Below, piece after piece: positions 50,379 through 58,249 of a stretch of 64,000 nt of DNA. The notes under the pieces are model-generated. The model ran no database searches and was not told the origin of the DNA. It was given only the letters and a program-made list of their open reading frames with translations. The position numbers and the translations under genes are program-made. The DNA comes from Paenibacillus alginolyticus DSM 5050 = NBRC 15375 (lineage in GTDB: Bacteria; Bacillota; Bacilli; Paenibacillales; NBRC-103111). Location of the stretch: the NCBI RefSeq assembly GCF_000422905.1, contig NZ_AUGY01000004.1, positions 1-64,000 of the forward strand, given 5' to 3'. The first letter of the stretch is position 1. Every line of letters starts with the position of its first letter.

Positions 50379-51928
50379 TGGCGGCTGCCCACCTCCCGAT
50401 ATTGATGGGGGAGGATGCCGGTCACTCTTTTGAATACTTGGGTAAAATGCTGCGGCGAACGATAGCCGATTCTTGCGGCGACTTCCGATATTTTAGCGTC
50501 TTCCTGACGCAAAATTCGTTTTGCCTGCTGGATCCTGTACTCCGTTACATAGTCCAAAAACGTTCGATCCAATTCTTTTTTAAATAATTGATGAAGGTAG
50601 GAGGGACTAATGCCAATTGCAAATGTGACGTCTTCGATGCTAATTTCTTCGTGATAATGCTCATGAATATAACGGAGAGCCTTCATCATTTTATTTGATA
50701 ATTGGCTGGTCTCGTTCATTTGTGAGATACGTCCGCAAAGAAGATGGGTGAACCGATCGATAAGATCATCAATCTGATAAACAGGATTGTAGACCTGTAT
50801 GTCAAAAGGATCGCTCTCTGCTATGCCATTTTTTGCGGCGGGCTCATTCACAAGAATGGTCAGGCCATTGATAAGATCGAATAAACCCCGCAAGTCCCAC
50901 TTTGGCGTACAAATACGGCTAAAGAGCTCCTTCACCGCGGTCTCCATCATCTGGATGTTTTGCTGCTCCAAGCTCTCGTTCAGTTCATCGAAACGTATGC
51001 TGCGGCCAGAAGTGGAAGCGGATTCAATCGGTAATGGGAGATCGCCAGCACAGGCCAAAGCCTCCCGCCCACAAAAGACGGCATGCCGTGCCGCTTCAGT
51101 TACTTGGTGAAAAGATGTGTGAAGCGCAGCCGGATCAATCGTCGGAAATGTATAAAAGACCGAAAATGTCCGGTTGTAAGCATGGAATAAATGCGAGTGT
51201 ATTGGTGATAAAAGCTCTCGTAGCTGTTCACGCATAAGTCCTGACACTTTGTTTCTTTGGGAAAACAACAGCACAACTTGAGCCTCATGGACAGAGAATT
51301 CACCAAACAATTGCCAATGCTCGTTATCTGAACAAAGCTTGGCGATGTCCCAGATCCATTTCGCCGTATTTGAAGGTTCGGCTTGCGCTGCCGTTAAGTG
51401 GCCGGCTGAGAACGGGGAGTCCTTCTGTATAAGCACCAGACCAAAGGGCGGTTTCATACCATGAATCTCGTAAACAGAGGGATTGTGTTCCATTCCGGTG
51501 ACGAGGTTTTTTATATACTCATTTTTCAGCATTCGGCGCTGCTTCTCGTCCATTTCCCATGCTGATTTCGCTTTATTCAACTCTTGTAAAAGCTTATCGC
51601 TGTCAATTTCATGCTTAACTAAATAGCTGGAGACCCCGCCAAGTGAAATTGCTTGCCTGGCAAAGCTAAAATCCTCATAAGCACTTAGCACGATGAATTT
51701 TATGCCTAATTGCTTCTCAGAAACGGCTTGAATCAGCTGGAGACCGTCCATGACTGGCATACGGATATCTACGATCACGATTTGCGGACGCTTCTCTTCA
51801 CAAATACGAAGAGCGCTCTTTCCATTCGTAGCGGTAGCGACAATTTCGTAACCATACTTCTCCCACGGGACAAGACCTATGATATGCTCGATTACAATGC
51901 GTTCATCGTCGACCAAAACGAGTTTCAT
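50375..51928 (-). CDS. Response regulator with AraC-type domain (YesN type)
   Basis: A 517-residue regulator. The receiver domain carries Asp7/Asp8, phospho-acceptor Asp54 in VIVDIRMPVMDG, and the conserved Lys in YLVKHEI. A long linker of low similarity follows and the last 100 residues are an AraC HTH pair (ISIEDVTFAIGISPSYLHQLFKK and ISEVAARIGYRSPQHFTQVFKRV). The gene is upstream of, and overlaps, its kinase gene. It diverges from the ABC-galactosidase operon, its likely target. Confidence 0.9.
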   Translation of the reverse strand: MKLVLVDDERIVIEHIIGLVPWEKYGYEIVATATNGKSALRICEEKRPQIVIVDIRMPVMDGLQLIQAVSEKQLGIKFIVLSAYEDFSFARQAISLGGVSSYLVKHEIDSDKLLQELNKAKSAWEMDEKQRRMLKNEYIKNLVTGMEHNPSVYEIHGMKPPFGLVLIQKDSPFSAGHLTAAQAEPSNTAKWIWDIAKLCSDNEHWQLFGEFSVHEAQVVLLFSQRNKVSGLMREQLRELLSPIHSHLFHAYNRTFSVFYTFPTIDPAALHTSFHQVTEAARHAVFCGREALACAGDLPLPIESASTSGRSIRFDELNESLEQQNIQMMETAVKELFSRICTPKWDLRGLFDLINGLTILVNEPAAKNGIAESDPFDIQVYNPVYQIDDLIDRFTHLLCGRISQMNETSQLSNKMMKALRYIHEHYHEEISIEDVTFAIGISPSYLHQLFKKELDRTFLDYVTEYRIQQAKRILRQEDAKISEVAARIGYRSPQHFTQVFKRVTGILPHQYREVGSRQ

Positions 51929-52004
51929 GCGTTTCCCCCCCCTATTTCTAGAATTATAAGCTGTATAAAGTATTACGTGAAGAGACTGTTAAAATAATGT
52001 AGGA

Positions 52005-52034
52005 TTGAGACAAAAATAATAGGATTGATATGTT
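52005..52034 (+). promoter_or_regulatory. Possible promoter of the galactoside operon
   Basis: TTGAGA (52005-52010) and TATGTT (52029-52034) with an 18-base spacer. The -10 is weak, as would suit an activator-dependent promoter under the YesN-like regulator. It overlaps the first cre box. Confidence 0.35.
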
Positions 52035-52045
52035 TACGCTTACAT
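52031..52045 (-). promoter_or_regulatory. cre box 1 (CcpA site)
   Basis: On the minus strand, ATGTAAGCGTAAACA matches WTGNAANCGNWNNCA at every fixed position. It lies at the expected transcription start of the binding-protein gene. Confidence 0.65.
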
Positions 52046-52061
52046 TATGTCCAATGTATGA

Positions 52062-52076
52062 TTGAAAGCGAATACA
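52062..52076 (+). promoter_or_regulatory. cre box 2 (CcpA site)
   Basis: TTGAAAGCGAATACA matches WTGNAANCGNWNNCA perfectly and lies 30 bp before the start codon of the binding-protein gene. Two cre boxes 31 bp apart point to strong glucose repression of the operon. Confidence 0.7.
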
Positions 52077-52105
52077 AGAGTTGCACTTAAAGGGAGGCTC
52101 ATTCA

Positions 52106-53482
52106 ATGATAAGGAAAAATTGGATCAAGCAATTTGGCGCAACCATGTCGGCGATTGTACTGGTTGGTTCATTGGCAGCATGCAGCAGCGGAGGCACTGC
52201 GGCCAAGCCTGCTGCAAAAGATACTTCCGCTGCAGCAGCAAAAGAAACGAGCAGCAGTGTAACAAAAGATGCCGGCGGTACAGATGCAAACGCGAAAGGC
52301 AATGAGGATTTAAAGGGTGAGTTCGTGTTATGGACCTGGGAGCCTGAGCATCCGGATGCATTGGCAGAATTCAATAAAAAATATCCGAACATTAAGATGA
52401 AGCGCGTTAATGTCGCTGCAGCAGATGTTACGAAAAAATTGCAGACGACGATCGCCTCAGGAGGAGAACTGCCCGATGTGATCCGGATCGAGCGCGGTCA
52501 AAAAGCAAAGATTTTTGACATGAACGTTATAGAGAATTTGGAGGCGGCACCGTATAACGCGGATAAATCAATCCTCTTTGACTACGATATACCCACCTTT
52601 TCCAAAGACGGGCATCTAATTGCGATCCCTGACGATATGAGCGTAGCCGGGATGGCTTATATCAAACCGCTGGCGAAAGAATATCTGGGAACTGACAATC
52701 CGGAGCAGCTGGAAGCGATGCTTCCCGATTGGAATACCTTCATTGAAAAGGGAAAGGAAATCGTCAAGAAAAGCGGCGGGAAGGTCAAAATGTTCCCTGG
52801 TCTAGGGGATGTCTATACATTCATCAAAGGTCAGCGGCCTAACTCCTACTTTGACGGCGACAAACTGAATACTAATGTTGTTCAGCAAGTTGTTACGAGT
52901 CTCGTTCAATTCCGCGATTCCGGCACAGTGGATAAGCTGGATCAATGGACCCCTGCTTGGAACGCAACGTTCGGCCAGGAGAAATACATATTTGCTATGG
53001 CACCTGTATGGGGACCGCAATATGTGATTTCGCCGAATGATAAAAAAGAAGGACGATGGGGATTAATGGTCGCTCCAGGCGGCGGTTATATTGCCGGAGG
53101 TTCTTCGCACGGCATTCCTAAAGGAGCGAAAAATGCGAAGCTCGCCTGGAAATGGATTGAATTCACATCCATGACGCAAGAGGGAGCCGCCTCACAGCAT
53201 AAGGACGGTGTCTTTACTCACTATAAGAAGGCCTATGATGACCCGACATTTACGAATTGGACCTGGCCGAGCTTCGGCAGTCAGGATATCGGTAAAAAAT
53301 TCTTTGTCGACATCTCCGCTAAAACAAAAGATGTATCCGAAAATGTGAACGACTTAGTGCTTAACGACGTGATGAACATTATCTTGCAAACTCTTGCCAA
53401 GGATAATTCGTTTGGCGTAGATCAGGCGATGGACAAAATTAAAAAAGAGCTGAAAGCAAAAGCACCGAACATTACGATGTAA
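52106..53482 (+). CDS. Sugar ABC transporter substrate-binding lipoprotein
   Basis: A 458-residue extracellular binding protein of the MalE type. The signal has a basic start (RKNWIKQ), a hydrophobic core and the lipobox LAAC, then an Ala/Lys-rich linker (residues ~30-65). Mature motifs include FVLWTWEPEHPDALAEFNKKYPNIKM and GGELPDVIRIERGQ. AAAGGGAGG lies eight bases upstream of ATG 52106. As the first gene of an operon ending in GH42 beta-galactosidase it most likely binds a galacto-oligosaccharide. A hairpin separates it from the permeases. Confidence 0.88.
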   Translation: MIRKNWIKQFGATMSAIVLVGSLAACSSGGTAAKPAAKDTSAAAAKETSSSVTKDAGGTDANAKGNEDLKGEFVLWTWEPEHPDALAEFNKKYPNIKMKRVNVAAADVTKKLQTTIASGGELPDVIRIERGQKAKIFDMNVIENLEAAPYNADKSILFDYDIPTFSKDGHLIAIPDDMSVAGMAYIKPLAKEYLGTDNPEQLEAMLPDWNTFIEKGKEIVKKSGGKVKMFPGLGDVYTFIKGQRPNSYFDGDKLNTNVVQQVVTSLVQFRDSGTVDKLDQWTPAWNATFGQEKYIFAMAPVWGPQYVISPNDKKEGRWGLMVAPGGGYIAGGSSHGIPKGAKNAKLAWKWIEFTSMTQEGAASQHKDGVFTHYKKAYDDPTFTNWTWPSFGSQDIGKKFFVDISAKTKDVSENVNDLVLNDVMNIILQTLAKDNSFGVDQAMDKIKKELKAKAPNITM

Positions 53483-53497
53483 CAACTGAAGAGAAAG

Positions 53498-53534
53498 ATC
53501 GAAGAACGGCAGGCTTCAATGGCCGTTCTTCGAT
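53498..53534 (+). other. Intercistronic stem-loop between binding-protein and permease genes
   Basis: ATCGAAGAACGGC pairs with GCCGTTCTTCGAT (53498-53510 with 53522-53534, loop 11). There is no T run after it. As in the operon at 17.8 kb, it probably protects the binding-protein message from 3' decay. Confidence 0.7.
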
Positions 53535-53566
53535 TAAACAGCAACTCTAAACTGGGGGTGTGCGTG

Positions 53567-54481
53567 ATGAATAGCGTAAAAAGAAGGTGGGTGCCCTATT
53601 TTTTTCTATCACCTTACCTGATCTTATATATTGCATTCGGATTCATTCCGATTCTATTCTCGCTTTATATTAGCTTGACGAGCTGGGACGGAATCAGTGG
53701 CAAAACGTTCGTCGGCCTGGAAAACTATAAGTTTCTGTTTAATCCTGATTCCTACTTCTTTAAGTCGGTCGGCAATACGATGCTGTTCGTCGTCTTGACA
53801 CTGCCGCTGCAAATTATTTTCGGCTTAGGCATAGCTACGCTGCTGTACAGCCGATGGGTCAAGTGGAAGGGCTTCTTTCAATTGGTCAATTTTTTGCCGT
53901 ACATTGTCACGCCTGTTGCGGTAGGCTTGATGTTCAATCTGCTATTCGACTGGCAAGCCGGATTTGTGAATAAGCTGCTTCTTCAACTTGGTTTAATTGA
54001 CGAAGGCATTTACTGGCTCGGCGATCCATTTTACGCCCGCATGGTCATCGTGCTGATGATGTCTTGGAAAGGCTTCGGCTACACCATGATTTTTTTCTTG
54101 GCCGGGCTTGCGAACATTCCGAAGGATTTGAATGAAGCCGCTGAGGTGGACGGAGCTACCTTTCTTCAAACCTTTTGGTCGATTACGCTTCCTCTTCTCA
54201 AACCGATAACGATATTTATTGTCATTACCGGCATCATCGGTGGATTTCAATTATTGGAGGAACCGATGCTTCTGCTCGGCGGGGCTGGTATGGGTTCCAG
54301 TACAGCAGTGATCGGAGGCCCGGACCGTTGCTGTCTGACGACTGTTTGGAATATGTACGATACCGCTTACGGCAGTACAACCCGATACGGACTAGGAGCA
54401 GCAATCGCATATGGACTCTGTTTGATTATTGCTGTCTTTTCATTTATCGGCGCCAGATTTCAAAGGGGGGAGCAATCATGA
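53567..54481 (+). CDS. Sugar ABC transporter permease, MalF type
   Basis: A ~304-residue six-helix permease with the EAA loop EAAEVDGATFLQTFWSITLPLL and MSWKGFGYTMIFFLAGLANIP before it. The start is ATG 53567 with GGGGTG seven bases upstream; an upstream in-frame ATG at 53519 lies in the hairpin. The last codon overlaps the MalG-type gene (ATGA). It needs an external MsmX-like ATPase, as none is encoded here. Confidence 0.88.
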   Translation: MNSVKRRWVPYFFLSPYLILYIAFGFIPILFSLYISLTSWDGISGKTFVGLENYKFLFNPDSYFFKSVGNTMLFVVLTLPLQIIFGLGIATLLYSRWVKWKGFFQLVNFLPYIVTPVAVGLMFNLLFDWQAGFVNKLLLQLGLIDEGIYWLGDPFYARMVIVLMMSWKGFGYTMIFFLAGLANIPKDLNEAAEVDGATFLQTFWSITLPLLKPITIFIVITGIIGGFQLLEEPMLLLGGAGMGSSTAVIGGPDRCCLTTVWNMYDTAYGSTTRYGLGAAIAYGLCLIIAVFSFIGARFQRGEQS

Positions 54482-55296
54482 GCAATTACTTGCGAACAAC
54501 GGCCGCCACAACCGCTATTGCCATTATTTCTTTATTTGCTCTTCTGCCGTTTTATATCATGACGATCATGGGTACCTATCAGAATGAAGATCTATTTCAG
54601 AAAATCGTCCTGATTCCAGGCAATTATTTGCTTGAAAATTTGAAGACTGTAGCGGACAGCCGATTTGATCTCGTGTACTTAAACAGCTTGATTGTCTCGA
54701 TCGCCAGCACACTGTTATCGGTTTTTGTCAGTGCCTTCGCCGGCTTTGCTTTTGCCAAGCATGAGTTTAAATATAAGCGAAAAATATTCGCCGGCGTCCT
54801 GTTGACGATGATGATTCCAGGTCAGCTCGGGCTTGTCGCCTTTGTTATCGAAATGCGCAGTCTTGGCCTTTCCGGAACACTGCTTCCGCTCATTTTGCCA
54901 TGGATGGCGAATGCCTTCGGCGTTTTTTGGATGACGCAGTTTATGCGGGGCGCAGTCCCGACTGAAGTGCTAGAAAGCGCCCGGATGGATGGCTGTTCGG
55001 ATATCGGTGTTTTTTTCCGGATTGTCCTTGCCTTTATTTTTCCGGCGATCACAACTTTGTCCCTGCTCGTGTTTCTATGGTCATGGAACAATTATTTACT
55101 GCCGCTCATTATGATTAACAAGCCTGAGTTGTTCACGATACCTCTAGGGATTAATTCGCTTGGAACCGCTTACCGCACCGATTTGGCCGCACAAATTTTG
55201 GGTCTGACCATCGGCACGTTTCCGGTATTGATCCTGTTCGCAGTCGGTTCCAAAAGCTTCATTCGAGGTCTAACCGCCGGTTCGGTTAAAGGCTAA
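54478..55296 (+). CDS. Sugar ABC transporter permease, MalG type
   Basis: A 272-residue six-helix permease. The EAA loop ESARMDGCSDIGVFFRIVLAF is present, and the C-terminus ends FIRGLTAGSVKG. ATG 54478 follows AAAGGGGGGAG and overlaps the stop of the MalF-type gene; the longer in-frame extension upstream is inside that gene and is not used. It imports the galactoside with the other permease and hands it to the beta-galactosidase 30 bp downstream. Confidence 0.88.
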   Translation: MSNYLRTTAATTAIAIISLFALLPFYIMTIMGTYQNEDLFQKIVLIPGNYLLENLKTVADSRFDLVYLNSLIVSIASTLLSVFVSAFAGFAFAKHEFKYKRKIFAGVLLTMMIPGQLGLVAFVIEMRSLGLSGTLLPLILPWMANAFGVFWMTQFMRGAVPTEVLESARMDGCSDIGVFFRIVLAFIFPAITTLSLLVFLWSWNNYLLPLIMINKPELFTIPLGINSLGTAYRTDLAAQILGLTIGTFPVLILFAVGSKSFIRGLTAGSVKG

Positions 55297-55326
55297 AATT
55301 CACTGATCAAGAAGGAGCAAAACGTC

Positions 55327-57402
55327 ATGAGCAAATCGATAAAACTTAAAGCTTTGCAGTTAGGCGTTTGTTATTATCCTGAGCATTGGCAGGAATCCCT
55401 ATGGGAGGATGATTTCCGCAGAATGCGGGAATTGCATATGTCTGTCATTCGCGTTGCGGAGTTTGCATGGTCCATTTTTGAGCCGGAGGAAGACGTGTTC
55501 CGATTTGATTTCTTTGATCGGGTATTGGATTTGGCGAACAAGTACAATTTGCAGGTCATCATGGGAACACCTACAGCAACACCGCCTGCTTGGCTTACAC
55601 AGCGTTATCCGGAAGTGCTTAACGTATCCCAAGAGGGAATCATATATACGCACGGCGCACGGCGGCATTATAACTACAGCAGTCCGAAGTACAGGGAGCT
55701 TTGCGCCCGTATTACACGGAAAATGGCTGAGCATTACAAAGATCATCCGGCCGTCGTCGGCTGGCAGATTGATAATGAATTAAACTGTGAGATAAATGTG
55801 TTCTACGCCGAAGCGGATCACCAAGCTTTCCGAGAATGGTTGAAGGCCAAATACGGCAGTTTAACCCAGTTGAATAAGGCCTGGGGTGCCGTTTTCTGGA
55901 ATCAGACCTATTCGGCATGGGAACAGGTGCATCTGACGCGTCCGACGGTATCCGAAAGCCCGAATCCGCATCAGGCGCTGGATGAAAAGAGATTTATTTC
56001 GGATAATACGATTTCCTTCGCCAAGCTTCAAGCGGACATTATTCGTGAAGAAGCGCCGGATCATTGGATTACAACAAATGGCATGTTCGGACATCTGGAC
56101 AGCCATGAGCTGACCGATCAAATGCTGGACTTTTTCTCCTATGATTCTTATCCGCAATTTTCAACAATTTTTCCGGGCACCGAGGAGAATCCTTTGCTGG
56201 ACCGGGCATGGAGCCTGAATCTGAGCAGCTCCCGTTCCGTATCACCGAATTTCTGTGTAATGGAACAGCAGTCGGGTCCGGGTGGCTGGGTCAATCGCAT
56301 GGAGATGGCTTCCCCCCGACCTGGGCAGATGCGCTTATGGACTTATCAGTCGATTCTGCACGGCGCGGACATGCTGCTTTATTTTCGCTGGCGTACCGCA
56401 ACCATCGGAACAGAAATTTATTGGCATGGTATTAATGATTACCATAATAGGCCGAATCGGAGAATCCAAGAAGCGGGACAGGTTGGCCAAGAACTTGCCG
56501 CCATTGGTGAAGTGATTGCCGGAACGAAATATCAAGCCGAAGTTGCCATCTTACGCGACTATGACAATCTGTGGGACGGCGAGTTTGATAAGTGGCATGG
56601 ACCTTTAACTGGGATGAGTGAGCGCGGATGGTTCAAGCAGCTACAACATCTGCATATTCCAGTGGATGTTCTCTATTTGCGCAGCGATTCAACAGTGGAG
56701 GAATTGCTAGTTTATCAAACGTTGATTTATCCGCACCCGGCAATCATGACTAAGGAGACGGCGGAACTTCTGACCGGGTTTGCTGAGCAGGGCGGAAAGA
56801 TCATTTTCGGTGCGCGCACGGGCTATAAAAATAAGCACGGGCACTGTCTGATGAGTCCTTTACCAGGTCCGGCAGCAGGCTTATGCGGGATTACAGTCGA
56901 AGACTTCACCCTAATCAAAGGAACGGTTCCTGCGGCTCGTCTGAAATGGACAGATTCGTCCGAGGCGACGGTATTGAGGACGGAGGCGTTTAACGATATT
57001 TTAAAGGTGGAGGATCCGGACGTCGAGATCGTTGCGGTATACGCATCAGAATATTATGAAGGCAAGCCTGTCTTGACAAAACGCAATGTCGGTTTAGGTG
57101 AAGCCTGGTATTACGGTGCGGCCTTTAGTGAACCGGTCGTCGAAGAGCTTATTCGTTATCTTGGTTTGAAATCCCCTGTTGAACAATGGTTGGTGCTTCC
57201 GGCCCAAGTCGAGCTCGGCATCCGTTCTTCGGAATATACCGATTATATATTCCTATTGAATTACGGGAATAAATCGGAGGAGATTCAACTCAATCAGGAG
57301 ACAAAGGAATTGCTGAGTGGCGAAATGCTGAATCAGTCGGTTCAGCTCCCCCCTTACGGAGTGAAGATACTGATAAAAAAGAAGTGTGGGGTTGCACAGT
57401 AG
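55327..57402 (+). CDS. Beta-galactosidase, glycoside hydrolase family 42
   Basis: A 691-residue cytoplasmic GH42 enzyme, the usual family length. It opens GVCYYPEHWQESLWEDDFRRM, and the catalytic acid/base Glu151 lies in WQIDNELNC with the nucleophile Glu313 in VMEQQSGPGGW. The trimerisation domain and C-terminal beta domain are complete. GH42 enzymes cut terminal beta-galactosides such as galacto-oligosaccharides and arabinogalactan fragments, rarely lactose. AGAAGGAGC lies before the ATG. It is the last gene of the cre-controlled operon. Confidence 0.92.
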   Translation: MSKSIKLKALQLGVCYYPEHWQESLWEDDFRRMRELHMSVIRVAEFAWSIFEPEEDVFRFDFFDRVLDLANKYNLQVIMGTPTATPPAWLTQRYPEVLNVSQEGIIYTHGARRHYNYSSPKYRELCARITRKMAEHYKDHPAVVGWQIDNELNCEINVFYAEADHQAFREWLKAKYGSLTQLNKAWGAVFWNQTYSAWEQVHLTRPTVSESPNPHQALDEKRFISDNTISFAKLQADIIREEAPDHWITTNGMFGHLDSHELTDQMLDFFSYDSYPQFSTIFPGTEENPLLDRAWSLNLSSSRSVSPNFCVMEQQSGPGGWVNRMEMASPRPGQMRLWTYQSILHGADMLLYFRWRTATIGTEIYWHGINDYHNRPNRRIQEAGQVGQELAAIGEVIAGTKYQAEVAILRDYDNLWDGEFDKWHGPLTGMSERGWFKQLQHLHIPVDVLYLRSDSTVEELLVYQTLIYPHPAIMTKETAELLTGFAEQGGKIIFGARTGYKNKHGHCLMSPLPGPAAGLCGITVEDFTLIKGTVPAARLKWTDSSEATVLRTEAFNDILKVEDPDVEIVAVYASEYYEGKPVLTKRNVGLGEAWYYGAAFSEPVVEELIRYLGLKSPVEQWLVLPAQVELGIRSSEYTDYIFLLNYGNKSEEIQLNQETKELLSGEMLNQSVQLPPYGVKILIKKKCGVAQ

Positions 57403-57470
57403 GTGTTCAATGGATGCAGTACCACACAATCCCTTTACATTGTATCTGGGGTAAAATTGCCCTGACATCT

Positions 57471-57530
57471 AAACACCTTATCTGAAAATCGTGTGATACG
57501 ATTTTTGAGATAGGGTGTTTGTTTCATTCG
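57471..57530 (+). terminator. Long hairpin after the GH42 gene
   Basis: AAACACCTTATCTGAAAATCGT (57471-57492) pairs with ACGATTTTTGAGATAGGGTGTTT (57498-57520), nearly perfectly with one bulge. It is followed by GTTTCATT. Likely terminator of the operon. Confidence 0.75.
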
Positions 57531-57604
57531 GCTTCCTCAATAAACACTGACACCATTGCATCCAATCTTACCCTCAAAATAAAAGTAAAGGCTCCAAGAA
57601 AACA

Positions 57605-57764
57605 TGGTCGTGGTTGGGCGGTTTGGCTGGAGTTTGGCGGGGAAGAGAGGACGCAGCGGGAGATTTCGAAGGAGCTGGAGATTTCGCGGTCGTATGTGTC
57701 GCGGATTGAGAAAAGGGCGCTCATGAAGCTTTATCATGAGTTTTATGGGCGAGGAAACGATTAA
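57605..57764 (+). pseudogene. Sporulation sigma factor C-terminal fragment, copy 2
   Basis: About 50 residues of the same SigK-like region 4 ([39 protein letters not shown]), with one base lost in GGGCTTGAG relative to copy 1, which spoils the start. The 3' end is fused directly to the ABC remnant: after CATGAGTTTTAT the ~130 bases that separate the two genes in copy 1 are missing. This copy retains the correct MKLYHEFY ending that copy 1 lost. Confidence 0.8.
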
Positions 57765-58101
57765 AGCATTAGATGATGTCTCGTTAGATATTGATCAGGG
57801 AGAGTTCGTGGCCATCATGGGGCCGTCAGGTTCCAGCAAATCAACGCTGATGAACATCATCAGGTGTTTGGATGTTGCAGATAAAGGTATCTATGACCTG
57901 GATGGTCAAGGAATAAACGTGCTTAAGGATTCTGGCCTTGCTGAGATTCGTAATCAGAAGATTGGTTTTGTTTTTCACATTTTAAAGAGATTAAATGCAC
58001 AAGGTCGGACAATTGTTTTGATTACGCATGACTTATTGATTGCGCAGCAGGCGAAGCGGATTGTTAGATTTCGGGATGGGCGGTTGAATGAAGTTGGATA
58101 G
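57736..58101 (+). pseudogene. MacB/LolD-like ABC ATPase remnant, copy 2
   Basis: A 121-residue open frame: [16 protein letters not shown], a damaged Walker A (GPSGSSKST, Ser for the conserved Gly), NIIRCLDVADKGIYDLDGQ and KIGFVFH. Then a deletion takes out the Q-loop remainder, ABC signature and Walker B, and the sequence resumes with ILKRLNAQGRTIVLITHD (H-loop) and RFRDGRL. It is half the usual size and cannot be an active ATPase. Same order and orientation as the remnant pair at 47.5-48.4 kb. Confidence 0.82.
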
Positions 58102-58112
58102 ACGGATATAAG

Positions 58113-58158
58113 ACCTGGACTCCTTAATAAGGAGTCCAGGTTTGTTTTATTTTTTTGC
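58113..58158 (+). terminator. Rho-independent terminator after the ABC remnant
   Basis: ACCTGGACTCCTTA (58113-58126) and TAAGGAGTCCAGGT (58128-58141) form a 14-bp stem, followed by TTGTTTTATTTTTTT. A textbook terminator kept behind a decayed gene; it probably belongs to the original sigma-ABC unit. Confidence 0.88.
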
Positions 58159-58249
58159 GAAGATGAACGTTCGGACACACCATTTTTGGTGATACCATAC
58201 CATATTTATTTGTCCACGGGTGGAGGACGCAGCCCAAGCGGGGGCTTTG

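Noticed and set aside
47534..57764. A split sigK as in Bacillus, with the skin element between the halves
   Set aside because: Both fragments are the same C-terminal end of the sigma factor rather than complementary halves, and no recombinase or phage genes lie between them.
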